Positions 17,059 to 24,512 of a stretch of DNA of 42,458 nucleotides are shown here, piece after piece; the stretch's first letter is position 1, and every line of letters begins with the position of its first letter. Below the pieces are notes generated by a model, which ran no database searches, was not told where the DNA came from, and worked only from the letters and a program-made list of their open reading frames with translations. Position numbers and translations under genes: made by a program. The DNA comes from an uncultured Bacilli bacterium (lineage in GTDB: Bacteria > Bacillota_I > Bacilli_A > ML615J-28 > CAG-313): positions 1-42,458 of the forward strand of contig CANQDG010000014.1 in NCBI GenBank assembly GCA_947591495.1, in the 5' to 3' direction.

Positions 17059-17493
17059 TCACCTAAATAAATAAATTATTGTACCAGTAATAAAAGCACT
17101 AACAACCCCAGCCACAATCACAGCTCCAGCTAATTTAAACATATTTGTCATAATGCCTAGAATGATTCCTTCACTTTTACTTTCTAAAGCTGATGATGCC
17201 ATCGAATTAGAAAAACCCGTAATTGGAATAATCGTACCAGCTCCTGAAAATTGACCAATCTTATCAAAGATACCAAGACCAGTTAAAATCGCTGTTACTC
17301 CCACAATAACAATATACATTAAACTAGTTGAAGCAGTTTTTTCAAGATGTAACAAATCTTTAAAAAGCCAAAGAATGGTTTGAGCTATTAAACATATTAA
17401 GCCACCTACAACAAAAGCTTTGATGGCATTTAAAAATATTGGTCTTTTTATTTTTTTCTCGTTTAAGACTTTTTTATAAATTTCTTTTTCCAT
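17059..17493 (-). CDS. spoVAC: SpoVAC, mechanosensitive DPA channel
   Basis: 144-residue membrane protein with four or five helices. FSGAGTIIPITGFSNSMAS is the SpoVAC/SpoVAE signature. The short basic N-terminus (residues 1-22) precedes the first helix. In Bacillus SpoVAC opens under membrane tension to release Ca-DPA. It is the first gene of the spoVA block here; spoVAA and spoVAB are absent, as in clostridia. It is separated from the upstream sigma remnant by a terminator and has a promoter of its own, so the spoVA genes are transcribed independently. Confidence 0.93.
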   Translation of the reverse strand: MEKEIYKKVLNEKKIKRPIFLNAIKAFVVGGLICLIAQTILWLFKDLLHLEKTASTSLMYIVIVGVTAILTGLGIFDKIGQFSGAGTIIPITGFSNSMASSALESKSEGIILGIMTNMFKLAGAVIVAGVVSAFITGTIIYLFR

Positions 17494-17516
17494 AATTATC
17501 TATCCTTTCAAAAATA

Positions 17517-17545
17517 TTATTAGTATTTTTTTCCAATATATACAA
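17517..17545 (-). promoter_or_regulatory. Candidate promoter of the spoVA genes
   Basis: Minus strand TTGTAT (17540-17545), 17-base spacer, TAATAA (17517-17522), just after the terminator. The same stretch holds GTATA followed about 14 bases later by an ACTAATA-like box, a loose fit to forespore sigma-F/G promoters. Which polymerase reads it cannot be told by eye. Confidence 0.4.
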
Positions 17546-17569
17546 AAAAAGTGAAATTTTCATTTCACT
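17543..17569 (-). terminator. Terminator between the sigF remnant and spoVAC
   Basis: Minus strand GTGAAA (complement of 17563-17568), 6-base loop, TTTCAC, then T7. It starts 3 bases after the TGA of the truncated sigma gene. Confidence 0.8.
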
Positions 17570-17571
17570 CA

Positions 17572-17868
17572 TCATTTTTTAACTATTTTTAAATGCTCTT
17601 CCTTTTCACTTATCGATATTTTATCAATTGTTAAACTTTTAAGTTTATTTTTCATATCTACAATAATAAATTTAACCGCGAATTTTGCAAAACTCTTATT
17701 AAGTTTCATATCAAATTGTCTAATAGCTTTATAAAGTCCTTTAAACCCTACATTGATTAATTCATCATACACCTTAGCATCTTGAGTAAATCGCCTGGCT
17801 AAAATATAGATTAAATCCACATTTTCATTAAGAATATATTCATAACAATTAAAATTGTATCTATTCAC
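17572..17868 (-). CDS. sigF: Truncated sigma-F-like protein, region 2 only
   Basis: 98 residues in the exact place of sigF after spoIIAB. Residues 12-75 align with sigma region 2: NENVDLIYILARRF, DELINVGFKGLYKAIRQFD (the D-L-x-x-x-G-x-x-GL-x-x-A-x-x-x-FD core) and FAKFAVKFIIVDMKNKL. Sporulation sigma factors are about 230-260 residues, and here regions 3 and 4 are missing. Neither remains in other frames downstream; a terminator follows the stop at once. The start is GTG at 17868 inside the spoIIAB stop, without a clear ribosome site, so it depends on coupled translation. It keeps core-polymerase binding and part of the -10 reading surface at most. It may be a decayed gene or a repurposed fragment. 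Confidence 0.75.
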   Translation of the reverse strand: MNRYNFNCYEYILNENVDLIYILARRFTQDAKVYDELINVGFKGLYKAIRQFDMKLNKSFAKFAVKFIIVDMKNKLKSLTIDKISISEKEEHLKIVKK

Positions 17869-18283
17869 TGTATTTTTTCACCATTAAGACTCTTGTACCT
17901 TCATTGACTTTTGATTCAACATCTAGCCTATCTGTAAAAACATCCATAATGGTAAAGCCAAGACCAGCTCTTTCTTCTTCTACCTTAGTTGAAAAGAGAG
18001 GTTCTTTAGCTTTTTCGACATCTTCAATTCCAATTCCATTATCGATTACTTCAATGTAAATATTTACAGCATCATAGGATAAATTCATTTGGACAAATTT
18101 GTTTTCATTTGATAAACAGCCATGAACAATTGCATTAGTAACAGCTTCCGAGATTACCGTCTTAACCTCATTGATGAAATTAAGTTGTAAATCAAGACCC
18201 ATTAAAAAACCTACACCAATGGTTCTTGCCAACATAACATTTTCAATTTTAGCTAAAAAACTTGTTTTTATTTCATTATACAT
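17861..18283 (-). CDS. spoIIAB: SpoIIAB, anti-sigma-F factor and serine kinase
   Basis: 140-residue GHKL (Bergerat) kinase that binds sigma-F and phosphorylates SpoIIAA. The N box is SEAVTNAIVHG (E46, T49 and N50 as in B. subtilis), G1 is DNGIGI, and G2 is GLGFTIM. Arg20, which contacts sigma-F in the Bacillus structures, is also conserved. I use the ATG at 18283 because GGAGGT is 6 bases upstream; the ORF extension to 18337 overlaps spoIIAA. The stop of spoIIAA and this start share one base. The gene appears fully functional although its sigma target is truncated. Confidence 0.95.
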   Translation of the reverse strand: MYNEIKTSFLAKIENVMLARTIGVGFLMGLDLQLNFINEVKTVISEAVTNAIVHGCLSNENKFVQMNLSYDAVNIYIEVIDNGIGIEDVEKAKEPLFSTKVEEERAGLGFTIMDVFTDRLDVESKVNEGTRVLMVKKYSE

Positions 18284-18633
18284 TATGCCACCTCCAACAT
18301 TTTTTCTGCTTCTTTTTCCGTTGAAGCAACACCACATATTTTTTTTAAGCCTGATAAATTAAAAATTCTTTCAATTAAACGATTCATTGAACAAACAATA
18401 ATTTTACCATTTTTACGTTTTAACTCCGAATACCTACCTATGATAAAACCTACACCACTACTATCCATAAAATTAAGATTTTCAAAATTAAATATTAAAT
18501 ATTTAATTTCATATTTATCAATGACCTCACTAATTCTAATTTTCAGTTTTTCAGTTACTGCTTGATCTAATTCACCTTTTAGCCGCACAAATAACATATT
18601 TTTTCTAATTGACATCTGGATATTTACCGCCAT
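18283..18633 (-). CDS. spoIIAA: SpoIIAA, anti-anti-sigma factor
   Basis: 116-residue STAS-domain protein. The phosphorylation motif MDSSGVGFIIGRY carries Ser58 in the same position as B. subtilis SpoIIAA. Unphosphorylated SpoIIAA frees sigma-F from SpoIIAB. A strong GAGGGGGT ribosome site and a sigma-A-like promoter lie upstream. It is the first gene of the spoIIA unit. Confidence 0.95.
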   Translation of the reverse strand: MAVNIQMSIRKNMLFVRLKGELDQAVTEKLKIRISEVIDKYEIKYLIFNFENLNFMDSSGVGFIIGRYSELKRKNGKIIVCSMNRLIERIFNLSGLKKICGVASTEKEAEKMLEVA

Positions 18634-18651
18634 GTTTACACCCCCTCTTAG

Positions 18652-18680
18652 ATTTTAGCATAAGATGCTTTTTTTCGCAA
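18652..18680 (-). promoter_or_regulatory. Promoter of the spoIIA unit
   Basis: Minus strand TTGCGA (18675-18680), 17-base spacer, TAAAAT (18652-18657), 19 bases before the spoIIAA ATG. It resembles a sigma-A promoter; no clear sigma-H promoter is seen, though the B. subtilis spoIIA operon uses sigma-H. Confidence 0.65.
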
Positions 18681-18711
18681 AAGTTAAAAATAACAAAATA
18701 CATAATTCCTA

Positions 18712-18750
18712 AAATATAACAAAATTAGATTGTCTAAATATGTTATATTT
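18712..18750. repeat. 39-bp inverted repeat upstream of spoIIAA
   Basis: Near-perfect palindrome: 18-bp arms (AAATATAACA..TTAGA / TCTAA..TGTTATATTT) with two mismatches around a 3-base centre TTG. The plus strand continues with a T-run, so it could be a terminator there. On the spoIIA strand it sits upstream of the -35 and could be an operator. Confidence 0.6.
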
Positions 18751-18768
18751 TTTTTAAAAAAGTCCATA

Positions 18769-18798
18769 AAAAAAAGAATTAGGCTAATTCTTTTTTTA
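18769..18798. terminator. dacF terminator
   Basis: AAAGAATTA-GGC-TAATTCTTT with A-run on the left and T7 on the right; works on both strands. It ends dacF before the spoIIA promoter, so dacF and spoIIA are separate units. Confidence 0.8.
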
Positions 18799-18812
18799 TT
18801 TGACGCATTTTT

Positions 18813-19973
18813 TTATAAAATATTTTCAAAAATACTTCCTAAAAGTTCAAGGAAATTACTTTTTTTAAGTTTTTCTTTTAATTCTAAATCAAATGATTTA
18901 TAAAGCTTACTATCAATATAAACATATATTTTACCGATTATTTTTTCATCATTGTTGCTTAATTTATCTTTATCAATTTCAACTTGATATGTTACTATGC
19001 CACCAGTCGCTTTTTTCTTAATCATTCTTGCAATATCTTGAGATAAAACTATATTATAAACCGAAGGATTCATAAGCATATCCTCTTCGGTTTTAACAAT
19101 TGAACCCTTAGGACTTATAATTTGCTTTTCAAAGTTAGCAAAAACATAATTCATCAAATTAACCGTATCGGTATTTCTTCCTTCAATGGTTGGGGCACCC
19201 ATTACCGCTGTAATGATGCGCATGCCATTAGCTTTTTTGGTTGCCACAAGACAGTAACCGGCTTGATTAGTCCATCCTGTTTTTAAGCCATCTATTCCAC
19301 TACCATTTTTGATTAATTTATTCGTATTAACAAGCCAAAAAGGTTTATTTGTATCTTTCCGTAAATAGTCTTCATATGTCGAAGTAAGGGGAATAATTTC
19401 ATCTTCATAATTTAATAATAATTCTCTTGCAATAATTCCTAAATCATGGGCACTACTTACATGCGAATCATTATGTAAACCAGTAGCATTCACATAATGG
19501 GTTTGGTTCATATTTAAGCGCCTTGCTTCTTCGTTCATTTTATTAACAAATTGTTCTTCACTACCTGCAATTCCTTCTGCCAGCACAACGGCCGCATCGT
19601 TCGCTGAAGCAATTATAACGGCTTTCAATAAGTCATCAACTGTCATTTGTTCATCAGGTGCTAAAAAAATTTGACTTCCGCCCATTGATGAGGCATATTC
19701 GGAGGTAGTTAATAGTTGATCATGTTTTAAAGTTCCATCATTTAAAGCATCCATTACAAGTTTAATTGTCATTACTTTAGTTGTACTAGCAGGGAAATGC
19801 GTTTCTTCACTATGATAATCGTATAAAATATCACCCGTATCTACTTCAAGGGCAATCGCCGAATCAACATTTTTTATTAAGTTATCTTCCGCCTTAATTT
19901 TATTAATACTTAATAAAGAAATAATTATACCAAAAAAACCACATATTAATAATAGTTTACCTATTCTTTTCAT
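18813..19973 (-). CDS. dacF: D-alanyl-D-alanine carboxypeptidase (DacF-type)
   Basis: 386-residue class C low-molecular-weight penicillin-binding protein that trims the terminal D-Ala from peptidoglycan. An N-terminal signal segment (residues 3-27) is followed by the active-site motifs STTK (PASTTKVMT, about 63), SAN (IIASANDAAVVLAEG, about 117) and KTG (GIDGLKTGWTNQAG, about 231), then the C-terminal beta domain and an amphipathic end that can tether it to the membrane. In Bacillus dacF also lies directly upstream of spoIIAA, so the order is conserved. GGTGAT precedes the ATG. Confidence 0.92.
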   Translation of the reverse strand: MKRIGKLLLICGFFGIIISLLSINKIKAEDNLIKNVDSAIALEVDTGDILYDYHSEETHFPASTTKVMTIKLVMDALNDGTLKHDQLLTTSEYASSMGGSQIFLAPDEQMTVDDLLKAVIIASANDAAVVLAEGIAGSEEQFVNKMNEEARRLNMNQTHYVNATGLHNDSHVSSAHDLGIIARELLLNYEDEIIPLTSTYEDYLRKDTNKPFWLVNTNKLIKNGSGIDGLKTGWTNQAGYCLVATKKANGMRIITAVMGAPTIEGRNTDTVNLMNYVFANFEKQIISPKGSIVKTEEDMLMNPSVYNIVLSQDIARMIKKKATGGIVTYQVEIDKDKLSNNDEKIIGKIYVYIDSKLYKSFDLELKEKLKKSNFLELLGSIFENIL

Positions 19974-20016
19974 TATATCACCACTTCAATATATGAATTT
20001 TTGGTAAAAATATAAC

Positions 20017-20043
20017 AATAACCCTACATTTAGTAGAGTTATT
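20017..20043 (-). terminator. Terminator after the lipid kinase gene
   Basis: AATAACCCTAC/GTAGAGTTATT stem (one mismatch) overlapping the stop codon of the gene ending at 20039, followed on the minus strand by TGTTATATTTTT. The T-tract is moderate. Confidence 0.5.
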
Positions 20044-20956
20044 TATTAGAAGGTATAATAAAATTAATTTTGCTTGCTAAAAGTTCTAGCTTAAATTCTT
20101 TTGCTATTTTGGTTTCACCATCAAAGCAACCTACAACATCTTGATTACTAACAAGCCGAATTTGTTGTCCTTGTTTATATAATAAAATTTTATTAAATTT
20201 AGGAAGACTAAGGTGTAGACCTTGTTTGTAATATTTAACTAACCGAATAAATTTAAAAAGCGAAATTTTTTTAACAACTAACACATCAAATAGGCCATCT
20301 TCAACACTTGCAAGAGGTGCACATTGATAGCCACCACCATAAAATTTAGCATTAGCTACATTTGCTAATAACATTTTACCATGATAGAAAAGTTCATTAT
20401 CAACATATAAGTCTATCATTTGCGCTTTTTTAAGTGATAAAGCATTTTTTAAAAGAGCGATATTATAAGCTTTGGAAATTTTTTTAATTTTTTTTCTTAA
20501 TTTCATTTGATCATTATTAACTTTAGCATCAAATCCAAAGTTAACAACATTTAAAGCATATTCATTATTTACTTTAATAACATCAATTGGGGTGGCCGTT
20601 CCTTCTAATTGTTTTTCAATCGAAGTAAAATCATAATCACTAAAAGTTTTAAGAAAATCATTACATGAACCAATCGGGATAATCCCAAAATGAACTTTAG
20701 GATAGTCGATAATACCATTTAATACTTCAAAACATGTGCCATCACCGCCACAAGCAAAAAGATTAATATTCTCATCTTGATTTTCTGCACCAATTTTTTT
20801 TGCAATATTTGTGGCATCAGCTGGTTTACTAGTTGTCAATAAATAGAATTGATTAGTTTGTTTAATTTTTTCATCTAGTAATTCAATAGCCTCTTCAATA
20901 TACTTTTGACCATTTTCCTTACCGGAAATCGGATTAATTATAAAATAATTTTTCAT
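20039..20956 (-). CDS. Diacylglycerol kinase/lipid kinase family protein (DagK/YegS type)
   Basis: 305-residue member of the DAG-kinase catalytic family. It starts YFIINPISGKENGQKYIEEA, a typical NP.SG start, and has the ATP-binding FACGGDGTCFEVLNGI (about 87-102) and GSCNDFLKTF motifs. DagK recycles diacylglycerol to phosphatidic acid for phospholipid and teichoic-acid metabolism; YegS/BmrU relatives act on related lipids, so exact substrate is open. It follows an aldo/keto reductase by 19 bases. Confidence 0.88.
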   Translation of the reverse strand: MKNYFIINPISGKENGQKYIEEAIELLDEKIKQTNQFYLLTTSKPADATNIAKKIGAENQDENINLFACGGDGTCFEVLNGIIDYPKVHFGIIPIGSCNDFLKTFSDYDFTSIEKQLEGTATPIDVIKVNNEYALNVVNFGFDAKVNNDQMKLRKKIKKISKAYNIALLKNALSLKKAQMIDLYVDNELFYHGKMLLANVANAKFYGGGYQCAPLASVEDGLFDVLVVKKISLFKFIRLVKYYKQGLHLSLPKFNKILLYKQGQQIRLVSNQDVVGCFDGETKIAKEFKLELLASKINFIIPSNK

Positions 20957-20975
20957 ATCTTTTTTCCGTTAATTA

Positions 20976-22100
20976 TTAATTTAATTTTTCTAATTCTGCT
21001 TGAATCTGGGCAAAATTTTGCCGAATTTCGATGTGTTGGGGACAAGCCTTTTCACATTTTCCACATTTAATACAATTGTTGATAAATGTTTCATCCGTAA
21101 GTTGTTGCTTTACTCTTTTCAAATATGTATCCTTTTGATCATAAATACCAAATTCATTCCAATTTGCAAAAATACGTGGAATATTAACGCCTTTAGGACA
21201 CGGCATACAATATCGACATCCAGTGCAACCATTTTTAATTCGTAAATTTAATTGTTTAACAACTTCTTCAATGGCTTTTTGTTCAGTTTTATCAAGCGGA
21301 TGATAATTATTAAAAGTGTTTAAATTATCTTTAACTTGATCAAGAGATGACATCCCACTTAAAATAACCTTAACGTTATCAAATTGAGCAACATATCTTA
21401 AGGCGTATGAAGCATCAGTTGTTGATAAAGTTTTTGGTAAAACTTGACTAATTTCGGCAGGTAATTTGGCTAACAAGCCACCTTTAACAGGTTCCATAAC
21501 AATCATCGGAATACCTAAAGAAGCAGCTAACTTGTACCCTTTAAGGCCTGCTTGAATTTGCGTATCCATATAATTAAATTGAATTTGACAAAAATCCCAA
21601 TTATGATAAGTTAAGATTTTTTCAAATGTTTCATATGAGTCATGAAAAGAAAAACCTAGATATTTAATTTTACCTTCTTTTTTAAGTCTTTCACAAATTT
21701 CAATAATCCCTAATCGCTTGACGAGTTCAAAACGCTCATCACTCATTGCGTGTAGTAAATAAAAATCAATGTAATCGGTATTTAATCTTTTTAATTGGTC
21801 ATTAAAAATGGTAACTACATCTTCTTTTGTTTGAACTTGCCAAAGCGGAAGTTTTGTTGCTAAATAATATGAAGAGCGTGGATATTTTGCTAGAGCCCTA
21901 CCTAACAAAGGTTCTGATTCTCCATTATGATAAGGATAGGCCGTATCAATATAATTAACTCCTGCTTTTATGGCATAATCAATCATTTCAGTAGCCTCTA
22001 CTTCATTAATTGTTCCATCTGCTTTAGTTGGGAAACGCATGCAGCCAAAGCCTAGTAATGATGTTTTTATATTCAGTTTTGCAAATTCACGATATATCAT
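20976..22100 (-). CDS. Aldo/keto reductase with C-terminal 2x[4Fe-4S] ferredoxin domain
   Basis: 374-residue fusion. Residues 1-270 are an aldo/keto reductase barrel (GFGCMRFP, DTAYPYHNGESEPLLGRAL, YLATKLP, DFYLLHAM). Residues about 280-365 form a ferredoxin-like part with CTGCRYCMPCPKGVNIPRIF and CIKCGKCEKACPQH, each giving ligands for a [4Fe-4S] cluster. This class is common in anaerobes; physiological substrates are mostly unknown. The start is unusual: the best ribosome site (AAAGGAG, 22134-22140) is separated from the ATG by a perfect 7-bp hairpin, with a second AAGGA in its loop. Confidence 0.9.
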   Translation of the reverse strand: MIYREFAKLNIKTSLLGFGCMRFPTKADGTINEVEATEMIDYAIKAGVNYIDTAYPYHNGESEPLLGRALAKYPRSSYYLATKLPLWQVQTKEDVVTIFNDQLKRLNTDYIDFYLLHAMSDERFELVKRLGIIEICERLKKEGKIKYLGFSFHDSYETFEKILTYHNWDFCQIQFNYMDTQIQAGLKGYKLAASLGIPMIVMEPVKGGLLAKLPAEISQVLPKTLSTTDASYALRYVAQFDNVKVILSGMSSLDQVKDNLNTFNNYHPLDKTEQKAIEEVVKQLNLRIKNGCTGCRYCMPCPKGVNIPRIFANWNEFGIYDQKDTYLKRVKQQLTDETFINNCIKCGKCEKACPQHIEIRQNFAQIQAELEKLN

Positions 22101-22111
22101 AATTTTTTCAA

Positions 22112-22129
22112 GTAGATATCCTTATCTAC
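22112..22129 (-). promoter_or_regulatory. Hairpin in the aldo/keto reductase leader
   Basis: GTAGATA/TATCTAC with a 4-base loop, between AAAGGAG (22134-22140) and the start codon at 22100. The loop holds AAGGA on the mRNA strand. It may bridge the ribosome site to the start, or regulate it. Confidence 0.4.
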
Positions 22130-22161
22130 CTTTCTCCTTTCATTTTATATAAACTTAAGTT

Positions 22162-22232
22162 ATATATTAAGGCTTTTATTCATTATTTATGATTTATAAC
22201 CATACCATTTTAAATACCAAAGCCTTATATAT
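22162..22232. repeat. Inverted repeat in the divergent aldo/keto reductase-asnA region
   Basis: ATATATTAAGGCTTT (22162-22176) and AAAGCCTTATATAT (22219-22232) pair apart from one extra T, around a 42-base AT-rich middle. It could be two operator half-sites or an RNA stem. No function can be assigned, and no T-box motif was seen in this intergenic region. Confidence 0.4.
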
Positions 22233-22290
22233 TTCATTATAGCATATTAAAAAAAACAATGCACCAATTTAACATATTTTGTAAAAATTA

Positions 22291-22319
22291 TGATATAATA
22301 TTTAAAAATACGAGGTGAT
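22291..22319 (+). promoter_or_regulatory. Extended -10 promoter and ribosome site of asnA
   Basis: TGATATAAT (TGn at 22291, TATAAT at 22294-22299), then GAGGTGAT (22312-22319) and the ATG at 22326. No strong -35 is visible. Confidence 0.6.
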
Positions 22320-22325
22320 TATTTT

Positions 22326-23312
22326 ATGAAATATCAAACAAAACTTGATTTACTAGAAACTGAAATTGCTATAAAGTTTATAAAAGATAACTTTGAACGC
22401 GATTTTAGTGAAGCAATGAATTTAACAAGAGTATCGGCTCCTTTGATGGTCTATCCTGAAACTGGATTAAATGATAACTTAAACGGAGTTGAAAGACCAG
22501 TAAATTTTGATGCTCTTCATTTAAATAAACCGATTGAAGTCGTTCAATCACTTGCAAAATGGAAACGAATGGCGCTTGCTAAATATGGTTTTAAAGAAGG
22601 TGCCGGATTATATACAGATATGAATGCGATTAGACGTGATGAAGAAATGGATAATCTTCATTCCATTTATGTTGATCAATGGGATTGGGAAAAAATAATT
22701 AATCAAAATGATCGTAATTTGGCTTTTTTACAAAAAACGGTGCAAAAAATTTATAGCGTTATTAAATTATTAAGTTATAAGGTTGCTAATCGTTATCCTA
22801 TATTAGAAACGGTTTTACCAAATGATATTTTCTTTATTTCAAGTACAGAACTAGAAGAAATCTATCCTAATCTTGATCGCAAAAAACGTGAAGATGAAAT
22901 AGCCAAAAAACATAAAGCCGTTTTTATTTATCAAATTGGTTGGGATTTAAAAGATGGCAAACCTCATGATGGCAGAGCCGCTGACTATGATGATTGGCTT
23001 TTAAATGGTGATATTATTTTATGGTATGATGTTCTCGGTCATGCTTTTGAAATTTCTTCAATGGGAATTAGAGTTGATGATAAATCCCTTGTTGAACAAT
23101 TAAAAAAACGTGGTGAAGAATTTAAATTATCTAATCCTTATGTACAAGATATTCTTAATCATAAATTACCTTTAACCATTGGTGGTGGTATCGGTCAATC
23201 GCGTCTTTGTATGTATTTTTTAAAGAAAAAACATATTGGCGAAGTTCAATCATCACTTTGGGATGATGAATATCTTTCAGCTTTAGCAAAAGAAAATATT
23301 CATCTTTTATAA
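22326..23312 (+). CDS. asnA: Aspartate-ammonia ligase (asparagine synthetase A)
   Basis: 328-residue AsnA, a class II aminoacyl-tRNA-synthetase-like enzyme making asparagine from aspartate, ammonia and ATP. Typical segments: LTRVSAPLMVYPETGLND, NGVERPVNFD, AVVQSLAKWKR-type (here VVQSLAKWKRMAL), GLYTDMNAIRRDE, HSIYVDQWDWEK, and the C-terminal GGGIGQSRLCMYFL. Length matches the E. coli enzyme (330). It is followed after 6 bases by the CDF gene, so the two are co-transcribed. Confidence 0.95.
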   Translation: MKYQTKLDLLETEIAIKFIKDNFERDFSEAMNLTRVSAPLMVYPETGLNDNLNGVERPVNFDALHLNKPIEVVQSLAKWKRMALAKYGFKEGAGLYTDMNAIRRDEEMDNLHSIYVDQWDWEKIINQNDRNLAFLQKTVQKIYSVIKLLSYKVANRYPILETVLPNDIFFISSTELEEIYPNLDRKKREDEIAKKHKAVFIYQIGWDLKDGKPHDGRAADYDDWLLNGDIILWYDVLGHAFEISSMGIRVDDKSLVEQLKKRGEEFKLSNPYVQDILNHKLPLTIGGGIGQSRLCMYFLKKKHIGEVQSSLWDDEYLSALAKENIHLL

Positions 23313-23318
23313 AATAAT

Positions 23319-24512
23319 ATGAATAATTTATTAATTAAACTTTTTATTAAAGACCATTCTAATTTAAAAAATCCTAAAGTAAGAGCCAAATACGGTACTT
23401 TAGCAGGAATTCTTGGTATTATTAGTAATTTATTATTAAGTATAACCAAAATTGTCCTTGGTTTATTAACCTTTAGTATGGCTATTTTAGCTGATGGCTT
23501 TAATAATTTAACTGATGTTTTTTCATCAATTATTACAACGATTGGCTTTAAAATATCAAGCACACCTGCTGATGAAAAACACCCGTTTGGTCATGAAAGA
23601 GTGGAATACATTACAGGTCTGATTCTTTCTTTTTTGATTTTACTTATGGGTTTTAGTATCACCAAAGAAACTATTATCAAATTGATTAATGCTTCTTCTA
23701 ATTCAATCGTTACTGACTTAACTATTTTAATTATGGTAATTTCCATTCTAATTAAATTATGGCAAGCATCATTTTATAAAAAAACCGCTAAATTAATAGA
23801 TTCTAAAACTTTAATAGCATCTTACAAAGATAGTTTAAATGATGCTTTATCTTCACTTGCTATTATCGTTGGTTTAATCGTTATTAAAATAACCTCTTTT
23901 ATCATTATTGATAATATTATTAGTTTATTAGTTAGTTTATTTATCATTATTTCTGGTTTAAAAATGGCAATTGAAACAGCTAATTTATTGATAGGTACCA
24001 AACCATCTCAACAAGAAATCGATGAAATAATTAAGGCAGTTCTTGAATATGATAATGTTCTTGGTGCTCATGATCTTATCATTCATCATTATGGTAAATG
24101 TACTACTTTTGCAAGTATTCATGTGGAAATGGCTAGTACAATAAACATTGTTAATGCGCATAATATAATTGATAACATTGAAAGAGATTTAGCAAAACGT
24201 TTTGCTATTAAAATGACCATTCATCTTGATCCTGTTGAAATAGATAATCCCCGTGTTAACGAATTAAAAACTCAAATTACCAAAATTATTCATGATATTG
24301 ATAATACCCTTTCAATTCATGATTTTAGAGTCATTTTTGGCGATGATTTTACTAAAATTTTATTTGATGTCGTAATGACTAAAAAAATTAATTGTACAAC
24401 TAACGAATTAGATGAATTATTAACTAGTGAAATAAAAAAAATCGATGAAAAATATCTTCCCATCATTAATATTGATCAAGTATATAATTGTAAAACCGAT
24501 GACAAAAACTGA
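23319..24512 (+). CDS. Cation diffusion facilitator family metal exporter
   Basis: 397-residue CDF transporter: six helices between about 25 and 225, then a long cytoplasmic dimerisation domain (about 230-397, roughly twice the usual size). Metal site A residues are in ILADGFNNLTD (TM2) and KDSLNDALS (TM5). The TM2 residue that is His in Zn exporters is Asn here, and TM5 has Asp-x3-Asp, giving an N-D/D-D set. Manganese exporters of the MntE type are reported to lack the Zn-type His in this site, so Mn2+ is a better guess than Zn2+ (inference). The gene ends in TGA inside a terminator. Confidence 0.88.
   Translation: MNNLLIKLFIKDHSNLKNPKVRAKYGTLAGILGIISNLLLSITKIVLGLLTFSMAILADGFNNLTDVFSSIITTIGFKISSTPADEKHPFGHERVEYITGLILSFLILLMGFSITKETIIKLINASSNSIVTDLTILIMVISILIKLWQASFYKKTAKLIDSKTLIASYKDSLNDALSSLAIIVGLIVIKITSFIIIDNIISLLVSLFIIISGLKMAIETANLLIGTKPSQQEIDEIIKAVLEYDNVLGAHDLIIHHYGKCTTFASIHVEMASTINIVNAHNIIDNIERDLAKRFAIKMTIHLDPVEIDNPRVNELKTQITKIIHDIDNTLSIHDFRVIFGDDFTKILFDVVMTKKINCTTNELDELLTSEIKKIDEKYLPIINIDQVYNCKTDDKN

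Noticed and set aside
17056-17574. Mycoplasma-type genetic code (TGA as Trp)
   Set aside because: TGA ends spoVAC, spoVAD and the sigma remnant where neighbouring genes or terminators begin at once, and Trp is written TGG throughout.
22101-22325. T-box or amino-acid riboswitch ahead of asnA
   Set aside because: No T-box AGGGTGG-type antiterminator sequence and no terminator lies between the promoter and asnA; the leader is too short.
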